From positions 1 through 64,000 of the forward strand of contig NZ_FNVO01000009.1 of the NCBI RefSeq assembly GCF_900108175.1: DNA of 64,000 bases, given 5' to 3'. Below, one piece after another: positions 1 through 8,467 of this stretch (position 1 is its first letter; each line of letters begins with the position of its first letter). Below the pieces are notes generated by a model that was given only the letters and a program-made list of their open reading frames with translations, was not told where the DNA came from and did not search any database. A program made the position numbers and the translations under genes. Origin of the DNA: Thermomonospora echinospora (GTDB lineage Bacteria; Actinomycetota; Actinomycetes; Streptosporangiales; Streptosporangiaceae).

Positions 1-1614
1 GCGGTCGCCTGCAAGGTGGTCTACAAGAAGAACGACTGGGGCACCGGCTTCACCACCTCGATCGACATCACCAACACCGGTGACGCGCTCACCGGCTGGA
101 CCCTGAAGTACTCCTACACCGGCAACCAACGCCTGGCCTCGGGCTGGAGCGGACGCTGGACCCAGACCGGCCAGAACATCACCGTCCACAACGAATCCTG
201 GAACGGCAACCTGTCCACCGGCGCCACCACCAACATCGGCGCCCAGTTCACCTACACCGGCACCAACATCGACCCCACCGCCTTCACCCTCAACGACACC
301 CCCTGCAACGGCACCGGCCCGACGACATCGCCGACCACCCCGACCGTGTCGCCCACCCAGTCCCCGGACACCCGCGTCGACAACCCGTACGCCGGCGCCA
401 AGGTCTACGTGAACCCGGAGTGGTCGGCCAAGGCGGCGGCCGAGCCCGGCGGCAACCGGATCGCCGGCCAGCCGACCGGCGTCTGGCTGGACCGCATCGC
501 GGCCATCGAGGGCGTGAACGGCGGCATGGGCCTGCGCGACCACCTGGAGGAGGCGCTGACCCAGGGCGCCGGGCTGATCCAGTTCGTCATCTACAACCTG
601 CCGGGCCGCGACTGCGCGGCGCTGGCCTCCAACGGCGAACTCGGCCCGAACGACCTGCCCCGTTACAAGGCCGAGTACATCGACCCGATCGCCACCATCA
701 TGAGCGACCCCCGGTACGCCCGGCTGCGGATCGTCGCGATCATCGAGATCGACTCGCTGCCGAACCTCATCACCAACGCCGGCGGCCGGCCCACCGCCAC
801 CCCCCAGTGCGACACCATGAAGGCCAACGGCGGCTACGTCAACGGCGTCGGGTACGCGCTGAACAAGCTGGGCGCCATCGGAAACGTCTACAACTACATC
901 GACGCCGGGCACCACGGCTGGCTCGGCTGGGACGACAACTTCGGCCCGGCGGCCGACCTGTTCTTCCAGGCCGCCAACGCCTCCGGCAGCACCCCGGCCA
1001 ACGTGCACGGCTTCATCGCCAACACCGCCAACTACTCGGCGCTGAAGGAGCCGTACTTCACCATCAACGACTCGGTCAACGGCACCTCGGTGCGCCAGTC
1101 CAAGTGGGTGGACTGGAACCGCTACACCGACGAGCTGTCCTACGCGCAGGCGTTCCGGCAGCGGGCCGTGCAGGCCGGGTTCTCCCCGAACGTCGGCATG
1201 CTGATCGACACCTCCCGCAACGGCTGGGGCGGCGCGAACCGGCCCACCGGCCCCGGCCCGATGACCAACGTGGACACCTACGTCAACGGCGGCCGCCTCG
1301 ACCGCCGCATCCACCTGGGCAACTGGTGCAACCAGTCCGGCGCCGGCCTCGGCGAACGCCCCAAGGCCGCCCCGGAGTCCGGCATCGACGCCTACGTCTG
1401 GATCAAGCCCCCGGGCGAGTCGGACGGAGCCAGCCGGGAGATCCCCAACACCGAGGGCAAGGGCTTCGACCGGATGTGCGACCCCACGTACCCCGGCAAC
1501 GCCCGTAACGGCAACAACATGTCCGGCGCCCTCCCCGACGCCCCCCTGTCGGGCCACTGGTTCTCCGCCCAGTTCCAGGAACTGATGCGCAACGCCTACC
1601 CGCCGCTGCCCTGA
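1..1614 (+). CDS. CBM2-GH6 cellulase (cellobiohydrolase-like), 5' partial
   Basis: Secreted cellulase that would hydrolyse cellulose by inversion, probably releasing cellobiose from chain ends. The frame is open from base 1, so the true start and signal peptide lie upstream. Residues about 1-100 are a family 2 carbohydrate-binding module (VVYKKNDWGTGFTTSI..., conserved Trp, terminal Cys). A Thr/Pro/Ser linker follows (about 105-122), then a GH6 catalytic domain. YNLPGRDCAALASNGEL matches the GH6 acid loop, with Asp204 as the likely general acid; IVAIIEIDSLPNL and the KPPGESDGASRE loop with its conserved Asp also fit. The long C-terminal part (LGNWCNQSGAGLGERP, FDRMCDP) resembles exo-acting Cel6B-type enzymes rather than short endoglucanases. 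The exo assignment is inference; the family is clear. Confidence 0.93.
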   Translation, partial: AVACKVVYKKNDWGTGFTTSIDITNTGDALTGWTLKYSYTGNQRLASGWSGRWTQTGQNITVHNESWNGNLSTGATTNIGAQFTYTGTNIDPTAFTLNDTPCNGTGPTTSPTTPTVSPTQSPDTRVDNPYAGAKVYVNPEWSAKAAAEPGGNRIAGQPTGVWLDRIAAIEGVNGGMGLRDHLEEALTQGAGLIQFVIYNLPGRDCAALASNGELGPNDLPRYKAEYIDPIATIMSDPRYARLRIVAIIEIDSLPNLITNAGGRPTATPQCDTMKANGGYVNGVGYALNKLGAIGNVYNYIDAGHHGWLGWDDNFGPAADLFFQAANASGSTPANVHGFIANTANYSALKEPYFTINDSVNGTSVRQSKWVDWNRYTDELSYAQAFRQRAVQAGFSPNVGMLIDTSRNGWGGANRPTGPGPMTNVDTYVNGGRLDRRIHLGNWCNQSGAGLGERPKAAPESGIDAYVWIKPPGESDGASREIPNTEGKGFDRMCDPTYPGNARNGNNMSGALPDAPLSGHWFSAQFQELMRNAYPPLP

Positions 1615-1619
1615 TGACG

Positions 1620-1657
1620 GAGGAGGCCGGGCGGATCCTGGGCCGCCCGGCCTCCTC
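1620..1657. terminator. strong hairpin, shared terminator
   Basis: A perfect 15-bp stem (gaggaggccgggcgg at 1620-1634, complement at 1643-1657) with an 8-nt loop, six bases after the cellulase stop. It lies between two convergent genes and could stop transcription from both sides. There is no clean U-tract, as is usual in actinomycetes. Confidence 0.75.
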
Positions 1658-1713
1658 GCGTTCTTCAGCCCACAGGACGGTCAAAGCAGGGCGAGCTTTT
1701 CGAACTGGTGACG

Positions 1714-1751
1714 GAGGGGGCCGGGCGGGTCATGGGCCGCCCGGCCTCTTC
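1714..1751. terminator. second copy of the shared terminator hairpin
   Basis: The same hairpin in the second tandem copy: gagggggccgggcgg at 1714-1728 against ccgcccggcctcttc at 1737-1751, with slightly weaker pairing at the base. It sits directly after the stop of the minus-strand LLM gene. Confidence 0.65.
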
Positions 1752-1763
1752 TCGTGCTCCGGC

Positions 1764-2684
1764 TCAGAGGACGGTCAGGGCGGGGGCGAGCTTTTCGAAC
1801 TGGTCGGCCGCGGAGTCCAGGTCAAGTGCCAGGACGTTGACGCATATGTGGTCGGCGCCCGCGTCCAGGTGGGCGCGGAGCCTGGCGGCGATGGTCTCGG
1901 CATCGCCCCAGGGCGAGCGGGCGTCGACAAGGGCGTCGGTGCCGCCGTCGCGGAGGTCGGCGTCCTGATAGCCCAGCCCGCTGAGGGCCTTGGCGTAGGG
2001 GGAGCCGGGCATGTCCAGAGCGGACGCCTGCCGGGCGATGGCACGTGCGGTGTCCGGGTCGGTCTCCGGAACGGCGATCTGCCCGACGATGAGCAGCTTG
2101 CCGGGGCCCAGGATCTCGCGGGCCCTGCGGGTGTGCTCGACCGGCATGGTGGCGGTGAGGGCGCCGTCGGCGCGTTCGGCGGCGAGCGCCAGCATCTTCG
2201 GGCCGAGCGCCCCCAGGAGCCGGGGGAACGGCACGGCCGGGCGCGGGGCGCTCGCTGTGGAGGCGTCCATCTGGTCGAGGTAGCCGCGCATGCGTTGCAG
2301 CGGACGTTCCCACTTCTGCCCGCTCGCCTCGACGAGGACCTCCGCGCTCACACCGATGCCGAGGGCGAACCGGCCCGGGTAGGCGTCGGCCAGCACCGCC
2401 GCGCCGCCCTGCATGGCCGCCGGGTGACGTGCCCAGAGGTTGGCGACGCTGGTGCCCACGACCAGCCGTTCGGAGGCCGCGAGCAGCAGGCCGGCCTGGG
2501 CGAACGACTCCCTGCCCCCGATGAGTTCGTTGATCCACACCGATCCGTATCCGGCTTGTTCGAGGCGGGCGACCGTGCGGCGCCACTCGTTGGCCGGGGC
2601 GATGGGTACCATCAGCCCGGCCCCGATCCGCCCCAGCCGTCCCCGCGCCTCCTCCACTGAGTCGTCCACCACCGCGTTCGTCAT
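1764..2684 (-). CDS. LLM-class F420-dependent oxidoreductase
   Basis: Luciferase-like (bacterial luciferase superfamily) TIM-barrel flavoenzyme of 306 aa, probably using reduced F420 or FMNH2; substrate unknown. The family signs are the N-terminal LGRIGAGLMVPIAPANEWRRTVARLEQAGYGSVWINE, the GTSVANLWARHPAAMQ segment, FALGIGVSAE, and LLGALGPKMLALAAERADGALTATMPVEHT in the second half. The length is normal for the family. It diverges from a TetR regulator (starts 2807) over a 122-bp gap with a direct repeat, so TetR control is likely. The 3' end is partly duplicated downstream (1669-1708). Confidence 0.85.
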   Translation of the reverse strand: MTNAVVDDSVEEARGRLGRIGAGLMVPIAPANEWRRTVARLEQAGYGSVWINELIGGRESFAQAGLLLAASERLVVGTSVANLWARHPAAMQGGAAVLADAYPGRFALGIGVSAEVLVEASGQKWERPLQRMRGYLDQMDASTASAPRPAVPFPRLLGALGPKMLALAAERADGALTATMPVEHTRRAREILGPGKLLIVGQIAVPETDPDTARAIARQASALDMPGSPYAKALSGLGYQDADLRDGGTDALVDARSPWGDAETIAARLRAHLDAGADHICVNVLALDLDSAADQFEKLAPALTVL

Positions 2685-2727
2685 CGTTCGCCTCTCGCTC
2701 GGCCGTGCGGGCCGCCCTCCCTAGAAT

Positions 2728-2771
2728 CGGAACGATCGGCCCGGTTATCCGCGACCGTACCGGAACGATCG
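2728..2771. promoter_or_regulatory. direct repeat CGGAACGATCG x2, candidate operator
   Basis: The 11-mer cggaacgatcg occurs at 2728-2738 and 2761-2771, 33 bp start to start (about three helical turns), in the gap between the divergent LLM and TetR genes. A tagaat box at 2722-2727 could be a -10 element. A plausible binding region for the adjacent TetR; inference from position and repetition only. Confidence 0.45.
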
Positions 2772-2806
2772 CCCCGCTTGTCAACACCTTCGGAGGAGTC
2801 GCCCCG

Positions 2807-3541
2807 ATGAGTCCACCGCTGCGCGCCGACGCCCGGCGCAACCGGGAGCGCGTGCTCCGGGCGGCCGGGGAGGCGTTCGCCGAGAAGGGCGGGCTGATCC
2901 CGCTGGACGAGATCGCCCGCCGTGCCGGGGTCGGCGCCGGGACGGTCTACCGCCACTTCCCCACCAAGGAGGCCCTGTTCCGGGAGGTGGTGAGCGTCCG
3001 CCTGCACGCGATAGTGGCCGAGGCGCGCGGACTCCTCACCGCCCCCGACCCGGGCGCCGCGTTCTACACCTTCTTCACCTGGGTCGTCGAGCAGGCCATG
3101 TTCAACCACGCCCTCTGCGACGCCCTGGCCGACGGCGCCGGCATGGAGCAGTTCCGGTGCGAGGACACCGACGCCGCCTTCACCAGGGCCGTGGACGCCC
3201 TGCTTCAGCGCGCCCAGCAGGCCGGCGCCGTCCGTTCCGACATCGACGTGGTCGAGGTGCGGGCCCTCATGAGCGGCTGCCTGGCCATGGAACGGAGCCA
3301 CCGTCCCTCGGTGCCCTCCGGCCGCCTCACCGCCCTGACGACTGAGGTCCTCCGCCCGCCCACTACCGTAACGAAACACACTCGCCGTAACGAAACAGAT
3401 GACGAAAGCCGTCGGTGCGATGTCTGCGGCACCCCCCTGGCCCCCTCACCCACCGGGCGCCCCGCCCGCTACTGCAGCCCGGCCTGCCGCCAGAAGGCCC
3501 ACCGCCGCCGCAGAGCGGCCACGACTCCGGAACGGAGCTGA
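2807..3541 (+). CDS. TetR-family regulator with Cys-rich C-terminal tail
   Basis: DNA-binding repressor of 244 aa. The start is set at ATG 2807 because ggaggag lies at 2792-2798 and the TetR helix-turn-helix begins at once (RADARRNRERVLRAAGEAFAEKGG...IPLDEIARRAGVGAGTVYRHFPTKEALF). The ligand-binding domain runs to about residue 185. An extra tail then carries CDVCGTPLAPSPTGRPARYCSPACRQKAHRRRR, a CxxC...CxxxC zinc-ribbon-like motif ending in a basic stretch. Just before it an 11-12 bp unit (cgtaacgaaaca at 3367 and 3386) is repeated in the coding DNA. It probably controls the divergent LLM gene and itself. Confidence 0.85.
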   Translation: MSPPLRADARRNRERVLRAAGEAFAEKGGLIPLDEIARRAGVGAGTVYRHFPTKEALFREVVSVRLHAIVAEARGLLTAPDPGAAFYTFFTWVVEQAMFNHALCDALADGAGMEQFRCEDTDAAFTRAVDALLQRAQQAGAVRSDIDVVEVRALMSGCLAMERSHRPSVPSGRLTALTTEVLRPPTTVTKHTRRNETDDESRRCDVCGTPLAPSPTGRPARYCSPACRQKAHRRRRAATTPERS

Positions 3542-3592
3542 CGCCCGAGGAGGCGGCGGCGGCCTCGTGGATCTACCGGGCCTTTTCCACGC

Positions 3593-3997
3593 TCACTGGC
3601 CGTTGAAGGGGAAGGAGTGGTGCTCGTGGGTGACGGTCCAGCGGCCGTTCCGCTTGCACAGCCCGATGGTCAGGCGCAGCCGGTTGCCGGGGTCGCGTTC
3701 CAGGTCCTGGGGGGTGCCGCAGCGCAGCAGGGCGTGGGCGAAGGCCGTGTCCCGGCCCGCCGTCACGTCCAGTTCCGTGATCTCGAAGAGGGCGCCCTGG
3801 GCCTGCCACCGGAAGAACGGCGGCCAGGCATCGCGGTAGGCGTCGATGCCGCGGATCCCCTCCTGGGGCGGCGGCACGTCGAACATCACGATGTCGTCGG
3901 CGTGGTCGGCCAGCACGCCGGCCATGTCACCGGCGTGCACCGCCGCCGCCCACCGCCGGATCAGCGTCTCGATCCGCTCCCGGTCGTCGGTCGTCAT
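3593..3997 (-). CDS. SnoaL/NTF2-like protein (DUF4440 type)
   Basis: Small cone-shaped NTF2-fold protein of 134 aa (TDDRERIETLIRRWAAAVHAGDMAGVLADHADDIVMFDVPPP... ending WTVTHEHHSFPF). Such proteins are enzymes or ligand-binding domains of varied function; none can be assigned here. The start ATG 3997 has a good aggagg upstream on the minus strand. It lies downstream of and in line with the ECF sigma gene (4062-5015), which itself ends in a SnoaL-like domain, so the two may be co-transcribed. Confidence 0.75.
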   Translation of the reverse strand: MTTDDRERIETLIRRWAAAVHAGDMAGVLADHADDIVMFDVPPPQEGIRGIDAYRDAWPPFFRWQAQGALFEITELDVTAGRDTAFAHALLRCGTPQDLERDPGNRLRLTIGLCKRNGRWTVTHEHHSFPFNGQ

Positions 3998-4061
3998 CGT
4001 CGTGCCTCCTGGGGTCGTCGTTCGGCTTGTCCGCCCCTACAACCCCGCCCGGGCGGCGAAC

Positions 4062-5015
4062 TCATCGCCCGGCCGCCAACTCCTCCGGCAGCCCGAACGC
4101 CGTCAGGTCCACGGTCAGGAACGAGACGACCTCGGCGATCCTCGTTCCCCGCAACGTCACCAGGTCCAGCCCGCCAGGGGTGTAGACGCCCCGCTCCGCG
4201 TTCCACATGTAGGTGCCGAACGCCAGGTGCCCGTTCGCGCGGGCCGGCAGGAAACGCCACCGTGTGGCGAGCGGCCCCTCCAGCAGGAACGCGCGGATGT
4301 CCTCGTGTCCCTGGTACATGGCGGGCAGCGGCGGCATGGAGTACTTGGCGTCCTGGGTCAGCATCGCCACGATGGCCTCGACGTCCCCCGCCTCCCACGC
4401 CGCGGCGTACCGGCGCGCCAGGTCCCGCACCGCCCGATCCCCCAGCCTGCGCAGCGTCTCCCGCTGGGTCGTCTCGGGCAACAGCCCCGCCACCACCCGG
4501 CGGGCACGCTGCAACGCGCTGTTGACCGACGCCACCGAGGTCCCCAGCATCTCGGCGACCTCCGCCGCCGAGAAGCCCAGCACCTCCCGCTGCACCAACA
4601 CCGCCCGCTGCAACCCCGAAAGATGCTGCAAGGCCGCCACGAACGCCAGCTCCACCCCCTCGCGGGCCACCACGGCGTCCTCCGGCCCCAGCCGTTCCTC
4701 CGGACAGGGCTCCACCCGCACCGCCTCGGCCTTCGGATCCGCCGCGAGCTCCCGCCGCCCCCGCCGTTCGATCATCGACAGGCACCGGTTGGTGGCGATC
4801 CGGTACAACCAGGCCCGAACGGCCCCCCGGTCCTCGTACCGCCGCAGCCCCTGCCACGCCCGCACCAGCGTCTCCTGAACGGCGTCGTCCGCATCGTGCA
4901 CCGACCCCAGCATCCGATAGCAGTGCGCGTACAGCTCCCCCCGGAACGGCTCCACCAGACGCCGGAACGCCTCCCCATCCCCATCCTGAGCCGCCGCCAC
5001 CAGCTCCGCCGACAC
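4062..5015 (-). CDS. ECF sigma factor with C-terminal SnoaL-like domain
   Basis: Extracytoplasmic-function RNA polymerase sigma factor of 317 aa. Region 2 ([39 protein letters not shown]...[12 protein letters not shown]) and region 4 ([41 protein letters not shown]) are followed by about 130 residues with an NTF2/SnoaL fold ([27 protein letters not shown]). This SigG/SigJ-like layout is known to regulate sigma activity in cis instead of through an anti-sigma factor. GTG 5015 was chosen over the longer open frame (to 5171) because a gggagg ribosome site precedes it and region 2 starts there. The palindrome actca-aa-tgagt lies in the upstream region (near 5050-5062) and could be a control site. 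Confidence 0.85.
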   Translation of the reverse strand: MSAELVAAAQDGDGEAFRRLVEPFRGELYAHCYRMLGSVHDADDAVQETLVRAWQGLRRYEDRGAVRAWLYRIATNRCLSMIERRGRRELAADPKAEAVRVEPCPEERLGPEDAVVAREGVELAFVAALQHLSGLQRAVLVQREVLGFSAAEVAEMLGTSVASVNSALQRARRVVAGLLPETTQRETLRRLGDRAVRDLARRYAAAWEAGDVEAIVAMLTQDAKYSMPPLPAMYQGHEDIRAFLLEGPLATRWRFLPARANGHLAFGTYMWNAERGVYTPGGLDLVTLRGTRIAEVVSFLTVDLTAFGLPEELAAGR

Positions 5016-5158
5016 ACCCGCCTCCCTGCTCCGCCACCCGCGCCCAACGTACTCAAATGAGTTGATCTCGGGATGGGGGCCGTGGATTCTGCTCGCCGGG
5101 ATCCGTTGCGGTGACACGGGGGTCGTGTCCGGGCGGTCGGCAGGACGGGGGCGGGACG

Positions 5159-6121
5159 GTGCGCTATCCAAAGATTCCGCAGAGGTTCGGGGACGGGCCG
5201 CTGCCGAGGGGCGCGTGGGTGGCCGAGGAGAAGGTGCACGGGGCGAACCTGGCGCTGGTCACCGATGGGGTACGGGCACGGGCGGCCTCCCGCCGGGGGC
5301 TGCTGGACACCGACGAGCTGGACGCCTTCTTCGGGCTCGCGCGGATCTGGCCGGTGCTGGCGACGTCCGCGGTGGCGGTGGCCCGCGAGCTGGTCCGGGA
5401 GCGTCCGGACGTCACCGAGGTCGTCCTTTTCGGGGAGCTGGCGGGAGGCCGCTATCCCCATCCGCACGTGCCTGAGGTGGCGGGCCTCGCCCCTGTGCAG
5501 ACGGGGGTCTGGTACAGCCCGGACCTGGTGTGGCTGGGGTTCGACGCGGTGGCGCGGACCGCGTCCGGCCCGTTGTGGCTGGGACGAGCCGAGCTGGAGG
5601 AACGCCTGTCGCGCACAGGGCTGGGATGCGTGCCGCTGCTCGGCCGGGGACGACGTAACGAGCTGCGCGAGCTGCCGGTCGAGTTTCCGACGCGGGTACC
5701 GGCCGGGCTGGGTCTGCCGGAGCTGCCGGACAACCGCGCGGAGGGGTACGTCCTCAAACCGGCCGGCTCCTGGCCGTCATGGGAGAAGGGCGAGCGCCCG
5801 ACGTTGAAGGTGAAGCATCCGGCGTTCGCCGAGGACGACCGCTACAACGGTTCCCGCCCCTTCATCCCGCCCCCGGAGGGGGCCGCCGGCGTCCCGGCCT
5901 GGCTGCTGGCGGCCGCGGTCGACCGGCTGACCCCGGCCCGGGTGGCCTCGGGCCGCAGCAAGCTCGGCCCGGCGGCGAAGCCGGACGCCCTGGCCGCCGA
6001 GGTGCTCGACGACCTGCTCACCGACCTCGCCGAGGACGTCGGCGGCCTGTCCGCACCCGACCGCGCGTCCCTGGCGGCCGCCCTGACCCCGGGAGTACGG
6101 ACACTGGTCACCCTGGCCTGA
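5159..6121 (+). CDS. Rnl2-type RNA ligase
   Basis: ATP-dependent RNA ligase of the nucleotidyltransferase superfamily, 320 aa, presumed to seal 3'-OH/5'-PO4 RNA ends. All signature motifs are visible: motif I EEKVHGAN with adenylated Lys25, motif [13 protein letters not shown] (Glu93), motif IIIa VWLGFDAV, motif IV EGYVLK (195-200) and motif V TLKVKH (215-220). The C-terminal 100 residues ([16 protein letters not shown]..., helical) fit an Rnl2-like C-terminal domain. The GTG at 5159 gives a natural N-terminus [11 protein letters not shown], as in Rnl2 enzymes. No polynucleotide kinase, phosphatase or HEN1 gene is adjacent, so the substrate is unknown. It diverges from the sigma gene. Confidence 0.85.
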   Translation: MRYPKIPQRFGDGPLPRGAWVAEEKVHGANLALVTDGVRARAASRRGLLDTDELDAFFGLARIWPVLATSAVAVARELVRERPDVTEVVLFGELAGGRYPHPHVPEVAGLAPVQTGVWYSPDLVWLGFDAVARTASGPLWLGRAELEERLSRTGLGCVPLLGRGRRNELRELPVEFPTRVPAGLGLPELPDNRAEGYVLKPAGSWPSWEKGERPTLKVKHPAFAEDDRYNGSRPFIPPPEGAAGVPAWLLAAAVDRLTPARVASGRSKLGPAAKPDALAAEVLDDLLTDLAEDVGGLSAPDRASLAAALTPGVRTLVTLA

Positions 6122-6187
6122 AGGGACGGCCACGGTCCCTTTCGCGCCCACCGTCCGGCCCGTGCCCCGGAAGACCTCGGATCGAGG

Positions 6188-6209
6188 TTGACCTCAACTC
6201 AAGTTCAGG
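6188..6209 (+). promoter_or_regulatory. SoxR/MerR-type operator-like palindrome
   Basis: TTGACC (6188-6193) runs into the near-palindrome CCTCAACTCAAGTTCAGG (6192-6209), 14 of 18 positions like the classical SoxR box. It lies 71 bp before the NTF2-like gene at 6280. No clear -10 at the 19-bp spacing typical of MerR promoters was found, and no MerR gene is in the window. Confidence 0.45.
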
Positions 6210-6279
6210 ATGTTGGGTGGGCGATGGCGGTGATCATCGCCGCCCCGGACGGGGGTCCGGCACTGAGAAAGGCACGGCC

Positions 6280-6711
6280 ATGACCGACGACATCCTGGTG
6301 GTGGGCGACATTCCGGCGCGGACGCAGGCGGCGGTGACCGACGTGGTGAAAGCGCTGGAGAAGGCGTTCAACACCAAGGACCCCATCGCGCTGAGCGAGC
6401 AGTTCGCCCGGCAGACGTCCTGGTCCAACGCCATGGGCATCCGCCTGGACGGCCGCCGGGCCATCGCCGAGTCCGCCGCTCCGGCGATGCAGGGCTTCCT
6501 GCGCGACTCCTACGCGCGCTACAACGTGGTCAAGCAACTGGAGATCGCACCCGGGGTGATCGCGGTGAACGTGGCGCAGACTCCCACCGACAGCTCGGGC
6601 AACCCGGTCGAGGGAGCCCACGGAGCGGCGCTCTACGTGTTCGCCGAGCAGGAGGACGGCTGGAAGATCGTGGCCGGTCAGAACACCGCCATCGAGCCCC
6701 CGCCCGCCTGA
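6280..6711 (+). CDS. SgcJ/EcaC-type NTF2-like protein
   Basis: Small NTF2-fold protein of 143 aa (VTDVVKALEKAFNTKDPIALSEQFARQTSWSNAMGIRLDGRRAIAE...DGWKIVAGQNTAIEPPPA), the layout of the SgcJ/EcaC/DUF4440 oxidoreductase-like family. The C-terminal WKI.AGQNT is typical. Catalytic function is not established. ATG 6280 has gagaaagg upstream. It stands alone behind a SoxR-like palindrome, so a redox or xenobiotic signal is possible (inference). A short tandem repeat follows its stop. Confidence 0.75.
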   Translation: MTDDILVVGDIPARTQAAVTDVVKALEKAFNTKDPIALSEQFARQTSWSNAMGIRLDGRRAIAESAAPAMQGFLRDSYARYNVVKQLEIAPGVIAVNVAQTPTDSSGNPVEGAHGAALYVFAEQEDGWKIVAGQNTAIEPPPA

Positions 6712-6716
6712 CCAGG

Positions 6717-6751
6717 CCCGGCCGACTGACGAGACCCGGCCGACTGACGAG
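6717..6751. repeat. 17-bp tandem repeat after stop codon
   Basis: cccggccgactgacgag at 6717-6733 and again at 6735-6751, six bases after the stop of the NTF2-like gene. No function seen; it fits the pattern of local duplications just after stop codons in this window. Confidence 0.7.
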
Positions 6752-6858
6752 GCCGGCGGGCGGCGCGGGGCGGCAAGGCCCCGTGCCGCCCGGCACACCG
6801 TCCGGCCGAGCCGCAGGTCGTACCGCGCCCTACCGAACCGGGCGTGGCCGGGAAGCCC

Positions 6859-7254
6859 TCACCGGCCTTCCCGGCGGCCGGCGCAGGGGCCGGGTCCGTG
6901 GCAGTCGTCGCACAGGGTCTTGAGCCAGTGGCCATCCCTGGTGCGCCCAGGGTTGCCGCAGGCCTCGCAGGTCCGGGCCGACTCCTCCTCGGCGGCGGCG
7001 ACGAGCCGCCGCGCCTGCGCGTTCTCCCTCTCGATCTCTGCCGACCGCTGAGGGTCAGGCAACCGGCCACTGCCGAAGTACGGTTCGAGGAGCAGGCCGC
7101 TGACGAGGTAGACGCGCAGCGTGCCGTACTTCTCCTTGACCTGGTTGACCCGGTATCCGGGGTTCACGGCGAGCAACTGCTCGTGCAGGCGCAGCAGCAA
7201 CGGATGCCAGCCCCGGCCGACCTCGCCCAAGCTGTCGGGGATCTGTCCAGGCAC
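6859..7254 (-). CDS. small protein with C-terminal double CxxC
   Basis: A 131-aa protein of an uncharacterised actinobacterial family. A helical N-terminal half (GWHPLLLRLHEQLLAVNPGYRVNQVKEKYGTLRVYLV) leads to a coiled middle (QRSAEIERENAQARRLVAAAEEES) and a zinc-ribbon-like end (CEACGNPGRTRDGHWLKTLCDDC). The GTG at 7254 is preceded by gaggag at good spacing. ATG 7284 (MNRPDARSES...) in the same frame is the alternative, with its G-rich stretch too close to the codon. Metal binding is inferred from the four Cys. Confidence 0.7.
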   Translation of the reverse strand: MPGQIPDSLGEVGRGWHPLLLRLHEQLLAVNPGYRVNQVKEKYGTLRVYLVSGLLLEPYFGSGRLPDPQRSAEIERENAQARRLVAAAEEESARTCEACGNPGRTRDGHWLKTLCDDCHGPGPCAGRREGR

Positions 7255-7548
7255 GCTCTCACTCCTCGCATCAGGTCGGTTCATCCCCCCTGACGCATGG
7301 CCCCGCCCAAAAGGGACAGAAGCGCACAGGCGAACACTGCCACACCCCGCCCGAAGACACCAGGCCACCCCAGCCAACGGCGCACCGGACACCCCGGCAC
7401 GACATAGGCCGCAGGCCATGCCCGAGCCGGGAAAGCATCGCCGGATCGCATGGCCGTGTCGCGAAGCTCGGCGGATGACCGGTTCGAGTTTGGTTGAATG
7501 CTTTCCGCCGTTTTCTGCAGGCCGGAGCTTCCGCGTGTCAGGAGAGTG

Positions 7549-8337
7549 ATGGACGTCAGTCGGGTGATGGCCGAGATCGAGCGGCACTGTGTCGAGGTGC
7601 TGGGGGAGCACGGCGGGGCGGAGATGGCGGCGTTGGTACGGCGCGGTCATGCCCTCGTTCCGGTTGGTGACGGGGAGGCCCCGGCGGGTCGTAGTCGGCT
7701 GGGTGGGGCGGCGCTGTTGGAGTCGGGCACGCCCTGGCCGGAGGTCGAGGGGATTCCGCTCAGTCTTCTCGCGGTTCTGGACACCGATGCTCTGGCGCGG
7801 TGGCTCGGTGCGGAGCTTCCCGTCAGGCCCGGGTTGCTCAACTTCTTTTTTCTTGAGCCCGACCTGCCCTACGAGGAGTATCGGCATCTCGACTTTTTGG
7901 GCGATGAGCGGTGCCGGCGGGTCATCGCCGCCGACCCCGCGTTCGCGGTGGAGACCTCCGTGCCTGCGCCCGCGACCGTCTTCGATGAGCGTCCGGTGAC
8001 GGCCCGTCCCCTTCTCACCCTGCCGGGGAACGAGGAGTCCGTCGTCGCTTCCCTCGATCTCGGCCCCGGCAACGAGGACAAGTGGCCGGTGATGGAGGCG
8101 TACAACATCCGCACCACCTGGCCGTCGGACGCGCAGCAGGAGGGCCATCGCGCCTTCGGCTGGCCGTGGCCGTTTCAAAGCCCGGTCATGGAGGAGGACG
8201 AGGTCCACCTTCTCCAGCTCGACAGCGACGACCATTTCCAGTGGGGTGACATGGGCGTCCTGTACTTCACGATCCCGGCCGACGCGCTGCGGAAGGGTGA
8301 CTTCGGCCAGGTCCGCATCGACATGCACTGCTCCTGA
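7549..8337 (+). CDS. DUF1963 (YwqG-like) protein
   Basis: 262-aa protein of the DUF1963/YwqG family, function unknown. Family marks are the N-terminal RSRLGGAALLESGTPWPEVEGIPLSLLAVLDTDAL, the middle HRAFGWPWPFQSPV and the C-terminal HLLQLDSDDHFQWGDMGVLYFTIPADALRKGDF. ATG 7549 is chosen because aggagag lies just before it. It is monocistronic and converges on the MarR gene. Confidence 0.8.
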   Translation: MDVSRVMAEIERHCVEVLGEHGGAEMAALVRRGHALVPVGDGEAPAGRSRLGGAALLESGTPWPEVEGIPLSLLAVLDTDALARWLGAELPVRPGLLNFFFLEPDLPYEEYRHLDFLGDERCRRVIAADPAFAVETSVPAPATVFDERPVTARPLLTLPGNEESVVASLDLGPGNEDKWPVMEAYNIRTTWPSDAQQEGHRAFGWPWPFQSPVMEEDEVHLLQLDSDDHFQWGDMGVLYFTIPADALRKGDFGQVRIDMHCS

Positions 8338-8467
8338 CGGTCCTGGTACGGACGATCACGCCGGGGCGGATACCGCACCCGCGCCGGACCGGCCACGCCC
8401 CGCTCCCGCCCCTCTCGGCCGGGGAGGCCGCCCGGAGCGCCACGCCTCCTGCGGGCCTTGCAGGGCG

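Larger units (their letters stand above)
1615..1803. repeat. tandem duplication of terminator plus gene 3' end
   Basis: Two imperfect tandem copies, 1615-1708 (94 bp) and 1709-1803 (95 bp). Each starts tgacggagg, carries a GC-rich hairpin and ends gcgagcttttcgaactgg. The second copy contains the stop and last codons of the minus-strand LLM gene (ends 1764). The first copy is a degenerate extra tail of that gene, reading QFEKLALL then stop on the minus strand, placed after the cellulase stop. Confidence 0.85.

Noticed and set aside
5015-5171. 52-codon N-terminal extension of the ECF sigma factor
   Set aside because: No sigma homology in the extension, and a clear gggagg ribosome site precedes GTG 5015.
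6859-8328. 489-aa minus-strand frame covering the DUF1963 gene
   Set aside because: Only the 3' part (from 7254 or 7284) is coding; the rest is antisense to the better supported DUF1963 gene and lacks protein-like composition.
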